Position numbers and translations under genes: made by a program. From Rhodoplanes serenus (GTDB lineage: Bacteria > Pseudomonadota > Alphaproteobacteria > Rhizobiales > Xanthobacteraceae), in NCBI GenBank assembly GCA_945893145.1, contig CAMDDZ010000014.1, positions 1 through 64,000 on the forward strand: DNA of 64,000 nucleotides, written 5' to 3'. Under the pieces are notes generated by a model that was not told the origin of the DNA, did no database searches, and saw nothing but the letters and a program-made list of their open reading frames with translations. How positions within the stretch are numbered: position 1 is the stretch's first letter; each line of letters starts with the position of its first letter. This document shows positions 18,030 to 27,569 of this stretch, piece after piece.

Positions 18030-18650
18030 ATGCCGCCGATGCCCGAACTCGACAAGTCCGCCCTCGCGCGCCTCGCCTTCTGGTCTGGCAACATGACCAT
18101 GATCAACGAATCCAAGATGTCCTGGCCCGGCTTCTCCTACACCGAACCGGAGTTCGCGCGCATGGCCGTTCTCGCCGAAGCGGTCACGCCCGGCGCCTTT
18201 GCGCGCTATCTCGCCATCAACACCGTTGTGTTCATTGCGCTAGCGGGCCTCGCGATCGTGGGATTTTTTTTGCCGCTCATCATCGTGCTGTTCCCCAACC
18301 CGGCCGAAATGACGCCGCTGCCGTTCGTGCTGATCCTGGCGGCGACCTGCTTGCTGGCCATCGGGATCGGCCTGCCGATCTCGATGCGAGTTGCCGCTTG
18401 GGGTTCGACCAGCGACGAGATGCGCGCGCAGCTCACCGCCCGTCCGGGCGATGCCGAACTCGCCGCCAAGGCCGCGCATCAGATCACGCGCATGACGGTG
18501 ATCATGTGCGGCTTGCTGGTCCCCGGCGTACTGTTGTGGATCGCGTTCGACATCAAAGGCGGCCCGATCATCACGGCGCTGAAATGGGTCGCGGCCGGGC
18601 TGATGGGCGCTTCGATGGCGCACACCGCTCTCACCCGGCGCAAGGGCTGA
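18030..18650 (+). CDS. hypothetical membrane protein
   Basis: 206 aa with several hydrophobic segments. Confidence 0.6.
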   Translation: MPPMPELDKSALARLAFWSGNMTMINESKMSWPGFSYTEPEFARMAVLAEAVTPGAFARYLAINTVVFIALAGLAIVGFFLPLIIVLFPNPAEMTPLPFVLILAATCLLAIGIGLPISMRVAAWGSTSDEMRAQLTARPGDAELAAKAAHQITRMTVIMCGLLVPGVLLWIAFDIKGGPIITALKWVAAGLMGASMAHTALTRRKG

Positions 18651-18734
18651 TGGCGCATCGCCGACGGGCGTTGCAAAATTAATACCCGCTGCTAGCTAAC
18701 AACGGGGCGCCGCAGACAATTCCGAGGACTGCCG

Positions 18735-18929
18735 ATGGGCGAATTCATGTCGCATTATGCCGTTCCGATCGCCATCGGCGCGGTTGCCATAGTCCTGGTG
18801 CTGGGCCTGATCAACATGATGCGCGGCGGCTCGCCCAACACGTCGCAGAAGCTGATGCGGCTGCGCGTGCTGCTGCAATTCGTGGCCATCATCGTCATCA
18901 TGGCGACGATCTGGCTGATGCGGGGCTAG
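18735..18929 (+). CDS. HIG1-like twin-transmembrane protein
   Basis: 64 aa, two TM segments with SQKLMRLRVLLQFVAIIVI between. Confidence 0.65.
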   Translation: MGEFMSHYAVPIAIGAVAIVLVLGLINMMRGGSPNTSQKLMRLRVLLQFVAIIVIMATIWLMRG

Positions 18930-19025
18930 GGCTCGGACGGGGCTTCTCCGTCAATCGGTTCCGGGCCACAATCGACTCGCATAGATTGCCGATTTGGCAG
19001 CCGGCTCTCGGCGCCCGGAGACGCC

Positions 19026-19598
19026 ATGGTCGTATTGAACCGCATCTACACGCGCACCGGCGATGACGGCACCACCTCGCTCGGCTCGGGCGCGCGGCGC
19101 AAGAAATACGACCTTCGGGTTTCGGCCTACGGCACGCTCGACGAAGTCAACGCGGTGATCGGGATGGCGCGCTTGCACGCGGCTGGTGACGCCGCGCTCG
19201 ACTTAGCTCTCGCACGCATCCAGAACGATCTGTTCGACGTCGAGGCCGATCTGTGTCTGTCCGAGAAAGGCCCGGGCGGCGCGCGGCTGACCGTCACCGA
19301 CGCGCAAGTCGAGTGGATCGAAAGCGAGATCGACCGCTTCAACGCGGAGCTTGCGCCGTTGCGGTCGTTCGTGTTGCCGGGCGGAAGCGCCGCCGCGGCC
19401 TATTTGCATCTGGCGCGCACGGTCTGCCGTCGCGCCGAGCGCATCATGGTCGAGTTGCGGGACCAACCGGACGAGACCGTCACCGACGCCTCGCTCAGAT
19501 ATGTCAATCGGCTGTCGGATTTCTTGTTCGTCGCGAGCCGGCACGCCAACGACAAAGGCAAACGCGACGTGCTCTGGGCGCCGGGGCAAAATCGCTGA
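19026..19598 (+). CDS. cob(I)yrinic acid a,c-diamide adenosyltransferase (PduO-type)
   Basis: IYTRTGDDGTTSLGSGARRKK...YGTLDEVNAVIG...LPGGSAAAAYLHLARTVCRRAER. Confidence 0.9.
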   Translation: MVVLNRIYTRTGDDGTTSLGSGARRKKYDLRVSAYGTLDEVNAVIGMARLHAAGDAALDLALARIQNDLFDVEADLCLSEKGPGGARLTVTDAQVEWIESEIDRFNAELAPLRSFVLPGGSAAAAYLHLARTVCRRAERIMVELRDQPDETVTDASLRYVNRLSDFLFVASRHANDKGKRDVLWAPGQNR

Positions 19599-19622
19599 TA
19601 CGGGTGGGGTTGGGGGGAGTCG

Positions 19623-20327
19623 ATGGTCTTTCCGATGTTCGACGAGAATCCGTTCAAGAAGCCGAAGTGGCCCTACGTGACTTGGGCGATCATCGTGCTC
19701 AACGTCGTGATCTTCGTGTTTCAGGCGAGCGCGCCTGACGAAACCCAACGCGCCATCTTGGCGTCGTTCGCGGCGGTGCCGGCGGCGGTGAGCCGCGACG
19801 TTTCTTCAAGCGTGCTGCCGGAGCTGACGCTGGTCACCAGCATGTTTCTGCACGGCGGCTGGGAACACCTGCTCGGCAACATGGTCTATCTGTGGGTGTT
19901 CGGCGATGACATCGAGGAGGCGCTCGGGCCGCTGCGCTACATCGTGTTCTATCTCGGCTGCGGCATCATGGCGGCGCTGGCATTCATCGCGTTCAATGCC
20001 CATTCGACCGTGCCGCTGGTCGGCGCGTCGGGCGCGATCTCCGGTGTGCTCGCCGCCTATATGATGATCCGTCCCTGCGCCAAGGTTTCGGTGTTCGTGC
20101 TGCGCGTGGTGCTACGTGTCCGCGCCTATTGGGTGATCGGTCTCTGGGTGCTGTTGCAGGTTTTCTTTTTCGCCAGCGCCGACGATAGCGACAACGTCGC
20201 CTACCTCGCGCACCTCGGCGGACTGGTTGCCGGCGTCGTCCTGCTGTTCGGGCTGAAGCCGGACGGGTTGCGCCTGTTCCAGTGCATCGGCGAGGGCGAT
20301 ACATTCAGCAGCGTTTTTGGACGCTGA
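19623..20327 (+). CDS. rhomboid family intramembrane serine protease
   Basis: GGWEHLLGNMVYLWVFGDDIEEALG, GASGAISGVLAAY, AHLGGLVAG. Confidence 0.9.
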   Translation: MVFPMFDENPFKKPKWPYVTWAIIVLNVVIFVFQASAPDETQRAILASFAAVPAAVSRDVSSSVLPELTLVTSMFLHGGWEHLLGNMVYLWVFGDDIEEALGPLRYIVFYLGCGIMAALAFIAFNAHSTVPLVGASGAISGVLAAYMMIRPCAKVSVFVLRVVLRVRAYWVIGLWVLLQVFFFASADDSDNVAYLAHLGGLVAGVVLLFGLKPDGLRLFQCIGEGDTFSSVFGR

Positions 20328-20360
20328 CGTTTAGAATTCGCAAGGCGCGAGGCCCATTCC

Positions 20361-21104
20361 ATGGTGATGCCGCTGTTCGACGAGGGCCCGACCGAGCGGT
20401 CGATGCGGCCGTACGCGACCTACGGGCTGATGGCTGCCAACATCTTGGTTTTTCTTTACCAATGCGCGCTCGATACGCAGAGCAATAACATCTTCGAATA
20501 CACTTTTGGCGCGACGCCCGCCGCGCTGAGCGGCAACAACATCGACATTCCGCTGTTCGCGCCGCTGCTGACGCTGATCACCTATCAGTTCCTGCACGCC
20601 GACTTTTTCCACATCGGCTCCAACATGCTGTTCCTCTGGGTCTTCGGCGACAATGTCGAGGACACGATGGGGCCGGGGCGGTACCTCGCATTTTATTTCA
20701 TGTGCGGCATTGCGGGCGGGCTCGCACAGACCGCAATCGATCCGCGCTCGCTGATTCCGCTGGTTGGCGCCTCGGGGGCGATCTCGGGCGTGGTTGCGGC
20801 CTACCTGATGGTGCGGCCCTGCGCCAAAGTCGGCGTCTTCATTTTCATCTATGTGTGGAGGATCAGCGCCTATTGGGTGCTGGGCAGCTTCGTGGCGACG
20901 CAGCTTCTCCACCTCGGCCGCACCGATGCCTCGGACAACGTCGCCTATTGGTGTCACATCGGCGGGCTATTGGCCGGTGCCGTGTTGTACCCGCTGCTGC
21001 GTCACCGGCACGTCGAGCTGTTCCAGTGTGTCCGGCGGCGGGATGATGAAGCGCCACCGCCGTTGCCCGGTACGACGCCGCTTCCAGGGGCGCCGCCGTC
21101 CTGA
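20361..21104 (+). CDS. rhomboid family intramembrane serine protease (second copy)
   Basis: NMLFLWVFGDNVEDTMGPGRY, GASGAISGVVAAY, CHIGGLLAG. Confidence 0.9.
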   Translation: MVMPLFDEGPTERSMRPYATYGLMAANILVFLYQCALDTQSNNIFEYTFGATPAALSGNNIDIPLFAPLLTLITYQFLHADFFHIGSNMLFLWVFGDNVEDTMGPGRYLAFYFMCGIAGGLAQTAIDPRSLIPLVGASGAISGVVAAYLMVRPCAKVGVFIFIYVWRISAYWVLGSFVATQLLHLGRTDASDNVAYWCHIGGLLAGAVLYPLLRHRHVELFQCVRRRDDEAPPPLPGTTPLPGAPPS

Positions 21105-21202
21105 GCGTCGTTGACCCCGGAGGGGTCGGCCATTAGGGTGCGCCGCACCAAATTCCAGGCCCAAATACTGGGGCGGGCCGGCCTGCGGAGCAGTTCCAGC
21201 AC

Positions 21203-21952
21203 ATGAAAATTCTCGTGCCCGTCAAGCGGGTGGTCGATAAGGACATCAAGATACGCGTCAAAGCGGACGGCTCGGGCGTCGAGCTCGCCAACGTCAAGAT
21301 GTCGATGAATCCGTTTGACGAGATCGCGGTCGAAGAGGCGATCCGGCTGAAAGAGGCCGGCAAGGCGACCGAGATCATCGCGATTTCGGTCGGGCCGCAG
21401 CAAGCCGCGGAAACGATCCGCACCGCGCTCGCCATGGGCGCCGACCGCGGCATCCTGGTGAAGGTCGAAGGCGCGGTCGAGCCGCTGGCGGTGGCGAAAA
21501 TCCTCAAAGCCGTGGTCGATGCCGAGAAGCCGGGCCTCGTTATCCTGGGCAAGCAGGCGATCGACGACGACTGCAATCAGACCGGCCAGATGCTCGCCGC
21601 TCTCACCGGCTGGCCGCAGGGCACCTTCGCCTCCAAGCTCGCGGTCGATGGCGACAGCATCCAGGTCACGCGTGAGGTCGATGGCGGCCTGCAAACCGTG
21701 AAGCTGAAAGGCCCGGCGATCGTGACCACCGATCTGCGATTGAACGAGCCGCGTTACGCCAGCCTGCCGAACATCATGAAGGCGAAGAAGAAGCCGATCG
21801 ATGAAAAGACGCCGGACGCCTATGGGGTCGATGTGAAGCCGCGGCTCGAAGTGGTGAAGACCCTCGAGCCGCCGAGCCGCAAGGCCGGCGTCAAGGTCGG
21901 TTCGCCTGCCGAGCTGGTCGGCAAACTGAAAGACGCGGGAGTGCTGGGATGA
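21203..21952 (+). CDS. etfB: electron transfer flavoprotein beta subunit
   Basis: [27 protein letters not shown]...[18 protein letters not shown]. Confidence 0.95.
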   Translation: MKILVPVKRVVDKDIKIRVKADGSGVELANVKMSMNPFDEIAVEEAIRLKEAGKATEIIAISVGPQQAAETIRTALAMGADRGILVKVEGAVEPLAVAKILKAVVDAEKPGLVILGKQAIDDDCNQTGQMLAALTGWPQGTFASKLAVDGDSIQVTREVDGGLQTVKLKGPAIVTTDLRLNEPRYASLPNIMKAKKKPIDEKTPDAYGVDVKPRLEVVKTLEPPSRKAGVKVGSPAELVGKLKDAGVLG

Positions 21953-22893
21953 CCGCGCTGCTGATTGCCGAGCACGACAACAAGTCGCTGAAGGATTCCA
22001 CCAACAAGGCGCTGACCGCCGCGAAGGCGCTCGGCGGCGACGTGCATATTCTGGTCGCTGGCGCCGGTGCGAAGGCCGTGGCCGATGCCGCAGCCAAACT
22101 CGACGGCGTGAAGAAGGTGCTGCTGGCCGACGCTCCGGCCTACCAGCATGGGCTGGCGGAGCCGCTGGCCGCGCTGATCGTATCGCTCGCGGGCGCTTAT
22201 GACGCGATCGTGGCGCCTGCCACGACCGGCGGAAAAAACGTCATGCCGCGGGTCGCAGCCCTGCTCGACGTCATGCAAATCTCTGATGTCAGCAAGGTCC
22301 TCGGCCCCGACACATTCGAGCGTCCGGTCTATGCCGGCAACGCGATCCAGGTCGTGAAGTCGAAGGACGCCAAGAAGGTGCTCACGGTGCGCACTTCGAC
22401 CTTCCCGGCGGCGGGGGAGGGTGGCTCGGCGCCGGTCGAGACCGTGACGCCGGTGGCGGACCCTGGCATTTCGTCCTTTGTCGGTGAGGCGCTGTCGAAG
22501 AGCGACCGGCCGGAGCTGACCTCCGCCAGGATCATCATCTCGGGCGGCCGCGCCATGCAGAGCCGCGACAACTTCACCAAGTACATCGAGCCGGTTGCCG
22601 ACAAACTCGGCGCCGCGGTCGGCGCGTCGCGCGCCGCCGTCGATGCCGGCTACGCGCCGAACGACTGGCAGGTCGGGCAGACCGGCAAGGTGGTGGCGCC
22701 GGAGCTCTACATCGCGGTTGGGATTTCCGGCGCGATCCAGCATCTCGCCGGTATGAAGGACTCCAAGGTGATCGTTGCCATCAACAAGGACGAAGAGGCG
22801 CCGATCTTCCAGGTCGCCGACTACGGGCTGGTGGCGGACCTCTATCAGGCGCTGCCGGAACTCGGCGCCGAACTGGACAAGATCAAGCGCTGA
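21949..22893 (+). CDS. etfA: electron transfer flavoprotein alpha subunit
   Basis: [13 protein letters not shown]...[49 protein letters not shown] overlap with etfB. Confidence 0.95.
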   Translation: MTALLIAEHDNKSLKDSTNKALTAAKALGGDVHILVAGAGAKAVADAAAKLDGVKKVLLADAPAYQHGLAEPLAALIVSLAGAYDAIVAPATTGGKNVMPRVAALLDVMQISDVSKVLGPDTFERPVYAGNAIQVVKSKDAKKVLTVRTSTFPAAGEGGSAPVETVTPVADPGISSFVGEALSKSDRPELTSARIIISGGRAMQSRDNFTKYIEPVADKLGAAVGASRAAVDAGYAPNDWQVGQTGKVVAPELYIAVGISGAIQHLAGMKDSKVIVAINKDEEAPIFQVADYGLVADLYQALPELGAELDKIKR

Positions 22894-22931
22894 AAATCCG
22901 CTAATCTGGGCGGCAGGGGATTTCGGGCATC

Positions 22932-23813
22932 ATGGCGCAGAGCATTCGCAAGGTTGGCGTGGTCGGTGCGGGACAGATGGGCAACGGCATTGCCCATGTC
23001 TGCGCGCTCGCGGGCTTTCCGGTGCTGCTGAACGACACCAGCCCGGCCCGCATCAAGGAGGCGCTTGCGACCATCAACGGCAACATGACGCGCCAGGTCA
23101 GCAAGAACATCATCACCGAAGACCAGCGCAAAGCCGCGTTGAAGAACATCGGCGCGGCGGAAAAGTTCGAGGCCTTCGCCGACTGCGATCTGGTGATCGA
23201 GACCGCGACCGAGAAGGAAGAGGTCAAACGCAAGATCCTGGCCGAGCTTTGCCCGGTGCTGCGGCCCGAGGCGATCCTCGCCACCAACACCTCGTCGATC
23301 TCGATTACGCGGCTCGCCGCTTCGACCGACCGGCCGGAAAAGTTCATCGGTATTCATTTCATGAATCCGGTGCCGTTGATGGAGCTGGTCGAGCTGATCC
23401 GCGGCATCGCCACCGCGGACGGGACCTTCGAGGCATCCAAGGAATTCGTCAAAAAGCTCGGCAAGACCATCGCGGTGGCCGAGGACTTCCCGGCCTTCAT
23501 CGTCAACCGCATTCTGCTGCCGATGATCAACGAGGCGATCTACACGCTCTACGAAGGCGTCGGCAACGTCGAGGGGATCGACACCGCGATGCGGCTTGGC
23601 GCGCACCATCCGATGGGACCGCTGGAGCTTGCCGATTTCATCGGCCTCGATACGTGTTTGTCGGTGATGCAGGTGCTGCACGAGGGCCTCGCCGATTCCA
23701 AATACCGGCCGTGCCCGCTGTTGGTGAAATACGTCGAGGCCGGCTGGCTCGGCCGCAAGGCGCAGCGCGGCTTCTACGATTATCGCGGCGAGAAGCCGGT
23801 GCCGACGCGGTAA
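22932..23813 (+). CDS. 3-hydroxybutyryl-CoA dehydrogenase
   Basis: KVGVVGAGQMGNGIAHVCALAGFPVLLNDTS...GIHFMNPVPLMELVE...RGFYDY. Confidence 0.9.
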   Translation: MAQSIRKVGVVGAGQMGNGIAHVCALAGFPVLLNDTSPARIKEALATINGNMTRQVSKNIITEDQRKAALKNIGAAEKFEAFADCDLVIETATEKEEVKRKILAELCPVLRPEAILATNTSSISITRLAASTDRPEKFIGIHFMNPVPLMELVELIRGIATADGTFEASKEFVKKLGKTIAVAEDFPAFIVNRILLPMINEAIYTLYEGVGNVEGIDTAMRLGAHHPMGPLELADFIGLDTCLSVMQVLHEGLADSKYRPCPLLVKYVEAGWLGRKAQRGFYDYRGEKPVPTR

Positions 23814-23847
23814 TTACACCGCCACGGAACGCAATCGCGACGCAGCC

Positions 23848-24660
23848 ATGAGCAACGCGCCTTTGACACCGCAAGAGCAAGAACAGGCCGGCCATCCGGT
23901 GACAGCCGCGCCCAAGCTCGTCTGCTACGCGCTGAACGAGTATGCGCCGAAGATCGTGGCAGCACGGCCCGATCGTCAATGGATGGATGCGCAGCCGAAC
24001 CGGCATCCGTACCGTTGCCTGCCGTTGGCAATCGCCAACTCTTATGGCTGGCATCTGTTGTGTCCGACGCCGATCGAGATCGAGTGGAACGGCGGTCCCG
24101 GCCTCGGCGACCTCAAGGTGCGGGCGCTGAAGCCGCTGCAGCCGCCGGGCCGATTGATCGAGACGTTCTGCCGTTCGACCTTCGCGTTCGGCATCGCGAC
24201 CATGTTCATCAATTATATCTTCCAGACCGATCCGGGCTGGGACCTGATGGCGACCGGCCCCGCGAACGAGCCGAAGGACAACGCCTATCCGCTGACCGGC
24301 GTGATCGAGACGTCGTGGCTGCCTTATCCGTTCACGATGAATTGGCAGGTCTTGCGTCCCGGCAAGGTGAGGTTCGAACAGGACGAGCCGTTTTGCTCGA
24401 TCTTTCCGGTCCGGACCAACGCGCTGGTCGACTGCCAGCCGGAGATTCGGAATATCTCGTCCAACGCGGAGCTTGCGGAGCAGGCCAACGCGTTTCGGCT
24501 CAACCGCTTTGACTTTCACTCGCGGTTTTATAGCGGCAACGCCGAGGCAGTGAAGCAGGGTTGGTCCAAACAATACTTCCAGGGCACGCTCCCGGATGGC
24601 ACGCGTGCCGAGGAGCACATCAACAAGCTCCGCCTTAACGAGCCGGAGGACCGGCGGTAA
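23848..24660 (+). CDS. DUF6065 family protein
   Basis: LPLAIANSYGWHLLCPTPIEIEWNGG...PFTMNWQVLRPGKVRFEQDEPFCSIFPV. Confidence 0.7.
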   Translation: MSNAPLTPQEQEQAGHPVTAAPKLVCYALNEYAPKIVAARPDRQWMDAQPNRHPYRCLPLAIANSYGWHLLCPTPIEIEWNGGPGLGDLKVRALKPLQPPGRLIETFCRSTFAFGIATMFINYIFQTDPGWDLMATGPANEPKDNAYPLTGVIETSWLPYPFTMNWQVLRPGKVRFEQDEPFCSIFPVRTNALVDCQPEIRNISSNAELAEQANAFRLNRFDFHSRFYSGNAEAVKQGWSKQYFQGTLPDGTRAEEHINKLRLNEPEDRR

Positions 24661-24681
24661 CGCCCGCACAGTCGGCAACAA

Positions 24682-24707
24682 AAAAGGACGGCTCGCGCCG
24701 CCCTTTT
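24682..24707. terminator. candidate bidirectional intrinsic terminator
   Basis: aaaaggacggc-tcgc-gccgccctttt: 11-bp stem with one mismatch, A-tract/T-tract, between convergent genes. Confidence 0.7.
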
Positions 24708-24727
24708 CGATTCGTATCTGCGTGATG

Positions 24728-25363
24728 TTAGGCCGCAGCGGCCGGCGCTTGGGGCGCGGTCTGGCCCCAGCACGGCAGCGCCGAGACGCGGCCGAACCAT
24801 TCCTGGATGCGCCCGTAAGGGCCGAGCGGGAAGTCCGCCGCCTTGGCGTGGAACAGCGGCGCCGCGATTGAGAAGTCGGCAATTGTGATGTCCTTGCCGA
24901 CTAGGTAGGGCTGCTTCGCCAGATGCGCGTCGAGCACCTTGGCTTCCTTGTTGAAGCATTCGACGCCCTTGGCCACCACCGCCTCATCGGGCGGACCCAT
25001 GTTCAGGAGCTTCTTCACCAGCCGCTGGAACAACAGCGGCTCGCAACCCTCCTTGCCCCAATGCATGAGCGACCAGCTCTGCCAGCGCACGATATCGGCG
25101 CGCGTGCGCGGGTCGTTCGGGAACAGCGAGCTCGGCGTCTTGCTCGCCAGATATTGCAGGATGGCGGTCGACTCCCAGAGCTTGAAGTCGCCGTCGACCA
25201 GCACCGGCGTACGGCCGGTGGGATTGAGCGCAAGGAAGGCCGGCGTGTGCGAGCCGCCCTTGGTCAGATCGACGAATTCGTATTCGAGCGGAATGCCGAG
25301 ATGGGCAGCGACCGCCCGCACTTTCCAGGTGTTCGGTGACGGTGCAAAGCCATAGAGCTTCAT
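24728..25363 (-). CDS. glutathione S-transferase family protein
   Basis: MKLYGFAPSPNTWKVRAVAAHLGIPLEYEFVDL...LNPTGRTPVLVDGDFKLWESTAILQYLA. Confidence 0.9.
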   Translation of the reverse strand: MKLYGFAPSPNTWKVRAVAAHLGIPLEYEFVDLTKGGSHTPAFLALNPTGRTPVLVDGDFKLWESTAILQYLASKTPSSLFPNDPRTRADIVRWQSWSLMHWGKEGCEPLLFQRLVKKLLNMGPPDEAVVAKGVECFNKEAKVLDAHLAKQPYLVGKDITIADFSIAAPLFHAKAADFPLGPYGRIQEWFGRVSALPCWGQTAPQAPAAAA

Positions 25364-25413
25364 AGTTTGACTCCCACGTTGGTTGGATAATTTTCAAGGT
25401 CTCAGTCGTTCGA

Positions 25414-26154
25414 CTACTCGCAGCACGAATGCGAGGCGACCGGTTTGTCGTCATAGCGATCGTGGTGGCGCACCCAGGCCATCGTAAAAGGCAACGCCGC
25501 TTCGTCGCGGCCCTTTGGCACCAGATCGAGGAAATGGTAGGTGCCGACCAGCATGTCGAGGCCGCGCGCGTAGGTCGAATAGGTGTGGAACACTGCGCCG
25601 GCCGCGTCCTTGCTGAACACGCTGAGCCCGGGCGCTTCCTCGCTCGGAAATTCGCGGAGCTTTTCGTAATTGTAGTCGAGCTTGCCTTGCTGTTTCTCCT
25701 CGGACGTGAACGACACGTGATAGTCGAAGTTGAAGTCGTTGCCGTAGGACGACACCCATTTGAAGCGCCAACCCATGCGCTTCTGGAACGCCGTGATCTC
25801 TTTGTATGGCGCGCGCGACACCACGACGAAGGTGACGTCGCGCTGCGCCAGATGGATCACCGCGCAGTCGAAATGGTCGGCGAGGAACGAGCAGCTTGGG
25901 CAACCCTGCTCCCAACCCGGCCCGAACATGAAGTGATAGACGAGGAGCTGCCCGCGTCCGCCGAACAGATCGGCGAGCGTTTCTTTGCCGTTCGGACCGT
26001 TGAACTCGTAGGCCTTCTCGACCTTGACCCAGGGCAGCTCCTGGCGCTGCCGGCTCAATTCGTCGCGCGCCTTGGTGAAGGCCTTTTCGCGGGCCAGCAG
26101 CGACTTGCGTGCCGCGAGCCATTCGGACTCTGAGACGACTTTGTGCGGTTGCAT
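25414..26154 (-). CDS. DUF899 thioredoxin-like family protein
   Basis: LFGGRGQLLVYHFMFGPGWEQGCPSCSFLADHFD...FVVVSRAPYKEITAFQKRMGWRFKWVSS. Confidence 0.85.
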   Translation of the reverse strand: MQPHKVVSESEWLAARKSLLAREKAFTKARDELSRQRQELPWVKVEKAYEFNGPNGKETLADLFGGRGQLLVYHFMFGPGWEQGCPSCSFLADHFDCAVIHLAQRDVTFVVVSRAPYKEITAFQKRMGWRFKWVSSYGNDFNFDYHVSFTSEEKQQGKLDYNYEKLREFPSEEAPGLSVFSKDAAGAVFHTYSTYARGLDMLVGTYHFLDLVPKGRDEAALPFTMAWVRHHDRYDDKPVASHSCCE

Positions 26155-26164
26155 GACGGGCCTC

Positions 26165-26548
26165 CTAGGATTTGACCGGCGTCATCCAGCCGACTCCAGC
26201 GCCGCCCGGCTCGGTCAGGATCGCGATGCGGCCGACGTTCGGCACGTCGAAGATCGGGCGCATCAGCTTGGCGCCAGCCGCCGTCGCCTTCTTCACCCGC
26301 GCATCGACGTCATCGACCGCGAGATAGGACATCCAGGCTTCGGGAAGCTTTTCGAAGCCCGGCCGGTCGGTCGGAAACAATCCGCCAACCGGTTTGCCGC
26401 CCATCATTGCAACCCAATAGGTGGCGCCGTCGTCCATCGGCATCTTGTCGAAGGTCCAGCCGATGGTGTCGCCGTAGAATCGCTTGGCGCGCTCCACGTC
26501 TTTGGTCAGCAACTCGTTCCAGTAGAAATTTCCATGCGTCCACGCCAT
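26165..26548 (-). CDS. VOC (glyoxalase/bleomycin resistance) family protein
   Basis: HGNFYWNELLTKDVERAKRFYGDTIGWTF...VGRIAILTEPGGAGVGWMTP. Confidence 0.85.
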   Translation of the reverse strand: MAWTHGNFYWNELLTKDVERAKRFYGDTIGWTFDKMPMDDGATYWVAMMGGKPVGGLFPTDRPGFEKLPEAWMSYLAVDDVDARVKKATAAGAKLMRPIFDVPNVGRIAILTEPGGAGVGWMTPVKS

Positions 26549-26584
26549 GACTCACTCCTTATTTCAGGCAACGCCTTGTTGCTT

Positions 26585-27028
26585 TCAGGCAAACGTCTTT
26601 TCGAGCTTGTCGAGCGAGCTGGTCCAGCCGTGCTGGTGACGGTCGCGCGCCGGTTCGTCGAAGAACTGCTCGTGCAGCAGCGTCAGCATGGTGCCCGCGC
26701 CATCGGGCCTTAGTGTGACGGTGACCAGCGACTGGCGTTCCGGCGTGCTCTTCCAAGCCCAGGTGAAGACGAGCTTCTGGTTCGGCACCACCTCGCGATA
26801 GGTGCCCAATACTTCGTGGGTGTCGCTCGCCGAGCGCCCAACGATCCGATAGGCGCCGCCGACGCGGACGTCCATTTCGGCGTCGACGCTGATGATTTCC
26901 ATTCCGCCAAACCAGCGCGCTAGTTTTTGCGGGTCGGTCCACGCGGCGTAGACCTTTTCGGGCGGCGCATTGAGGTGACGTTTGAGGGTGAGGCTTGGCT
27001 TGACGTTGGTGCTGGCGGCGACGGACAT
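26585..27028 (-). CDS. SRPBCC/AHSA1-type protein
   Basis: LKRHLNAPPEKVYAAWTDPQKLARWFG...VTLRPDGAGTMLTLLHEQF...GWTSSLDKLEK. Confidence 0.85.
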   Translation of the reverse strand: MSVAASTNVKPSLTLKRHLNAPPEKVYAAWTDPQKLARWFGGMEIISVDAEMDVRVGGAYRIVGRSASDTHEVLGTYREVVPNQKLVFTWAWKSTPERQSLVTVTLRPDGAGTMLTLLHEQFFDEPARDRHQHGWTSSLDKLEKTFA

Positions 27029-27357
27029 GTTTCTTCCTCCACGAAAGCGGCAAGACGATCGAGTTGCTGTGACCAGAAGCGCTGGTAGCGGTTGAGCCAG
27101 TTCATGGCGTCTTCCATCGGCGCAGCCTTGAGCCGGCAGCTCACGGTACGCCCGGTCTTTTCACGCGTGACGAGGCCTGCGTCCGACAGCACGTCGAGGT
27201 GCTTCATGACGGCCGGCAATGACATCGCAAAGGGCTGCGCCAGTTCGCTGATCGACAGGCCTTCGGTGTCGCCCAGACGGGCCAGCAAGGCCCGCCGGGT
27301 CGGATCCGAAAGCGCCGCAAATGTGCGGTCCAGCGTGGCTTCTTGAAACTTAACCAT
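26920..27357 (-). CDS. ArsR family transcriptional regulator
   Basis: LSDPTRRALLARLGDTEGLSISELAQPFAMSLPAVMKHLDVLSDAGLVTREKTGRTVSCRL; paired with the AHSA1 gene. Confidence 0.9.
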   Translation of the reverse strand: MVKFQEATLDRTFAALSDPTRRALLARLGDTEGLSISELAQPFAMSLPAVMKHLDVLSDAGLVTREKTGRTVSCRLKAAPMEDAMNWLNRYQRFWSQQLDRLAAFVEEETCPSPPAPTSSQASPSNVTSMRRPKRSTPRGPTRKN

Positions 27358-27500
27358 GTGGTTAAGTGTAGGCCCGTCGCAGGAGCGCTGTCAACCGCGC
27401 GCACAGCAACCGGATCACAATTTCGTGGGCCGACATTTTTGCACGAGCGCCGGTGCGGCGTGCAGCCACCGCCGTTACCGCGCTGGCGGGGCGGCGGCGT

Positions 27501-27516
27501 TTAACCGTTCGTTAAC
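27501..27516 (+). promoter_or_regulatory. candidate CtrA-binding site TTAA-N7-TTAAC
   Basis: ttaa-ccgttcg-ttaac exact match; further TTAAC half-site at 27529-27533. Confidence 0.55.
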
Positions 27517-27569
27517 TGTCAGGGTTTGTTAACGCAAATTGCCTAGTCTCGCAGCCGGATAGTGGATGA

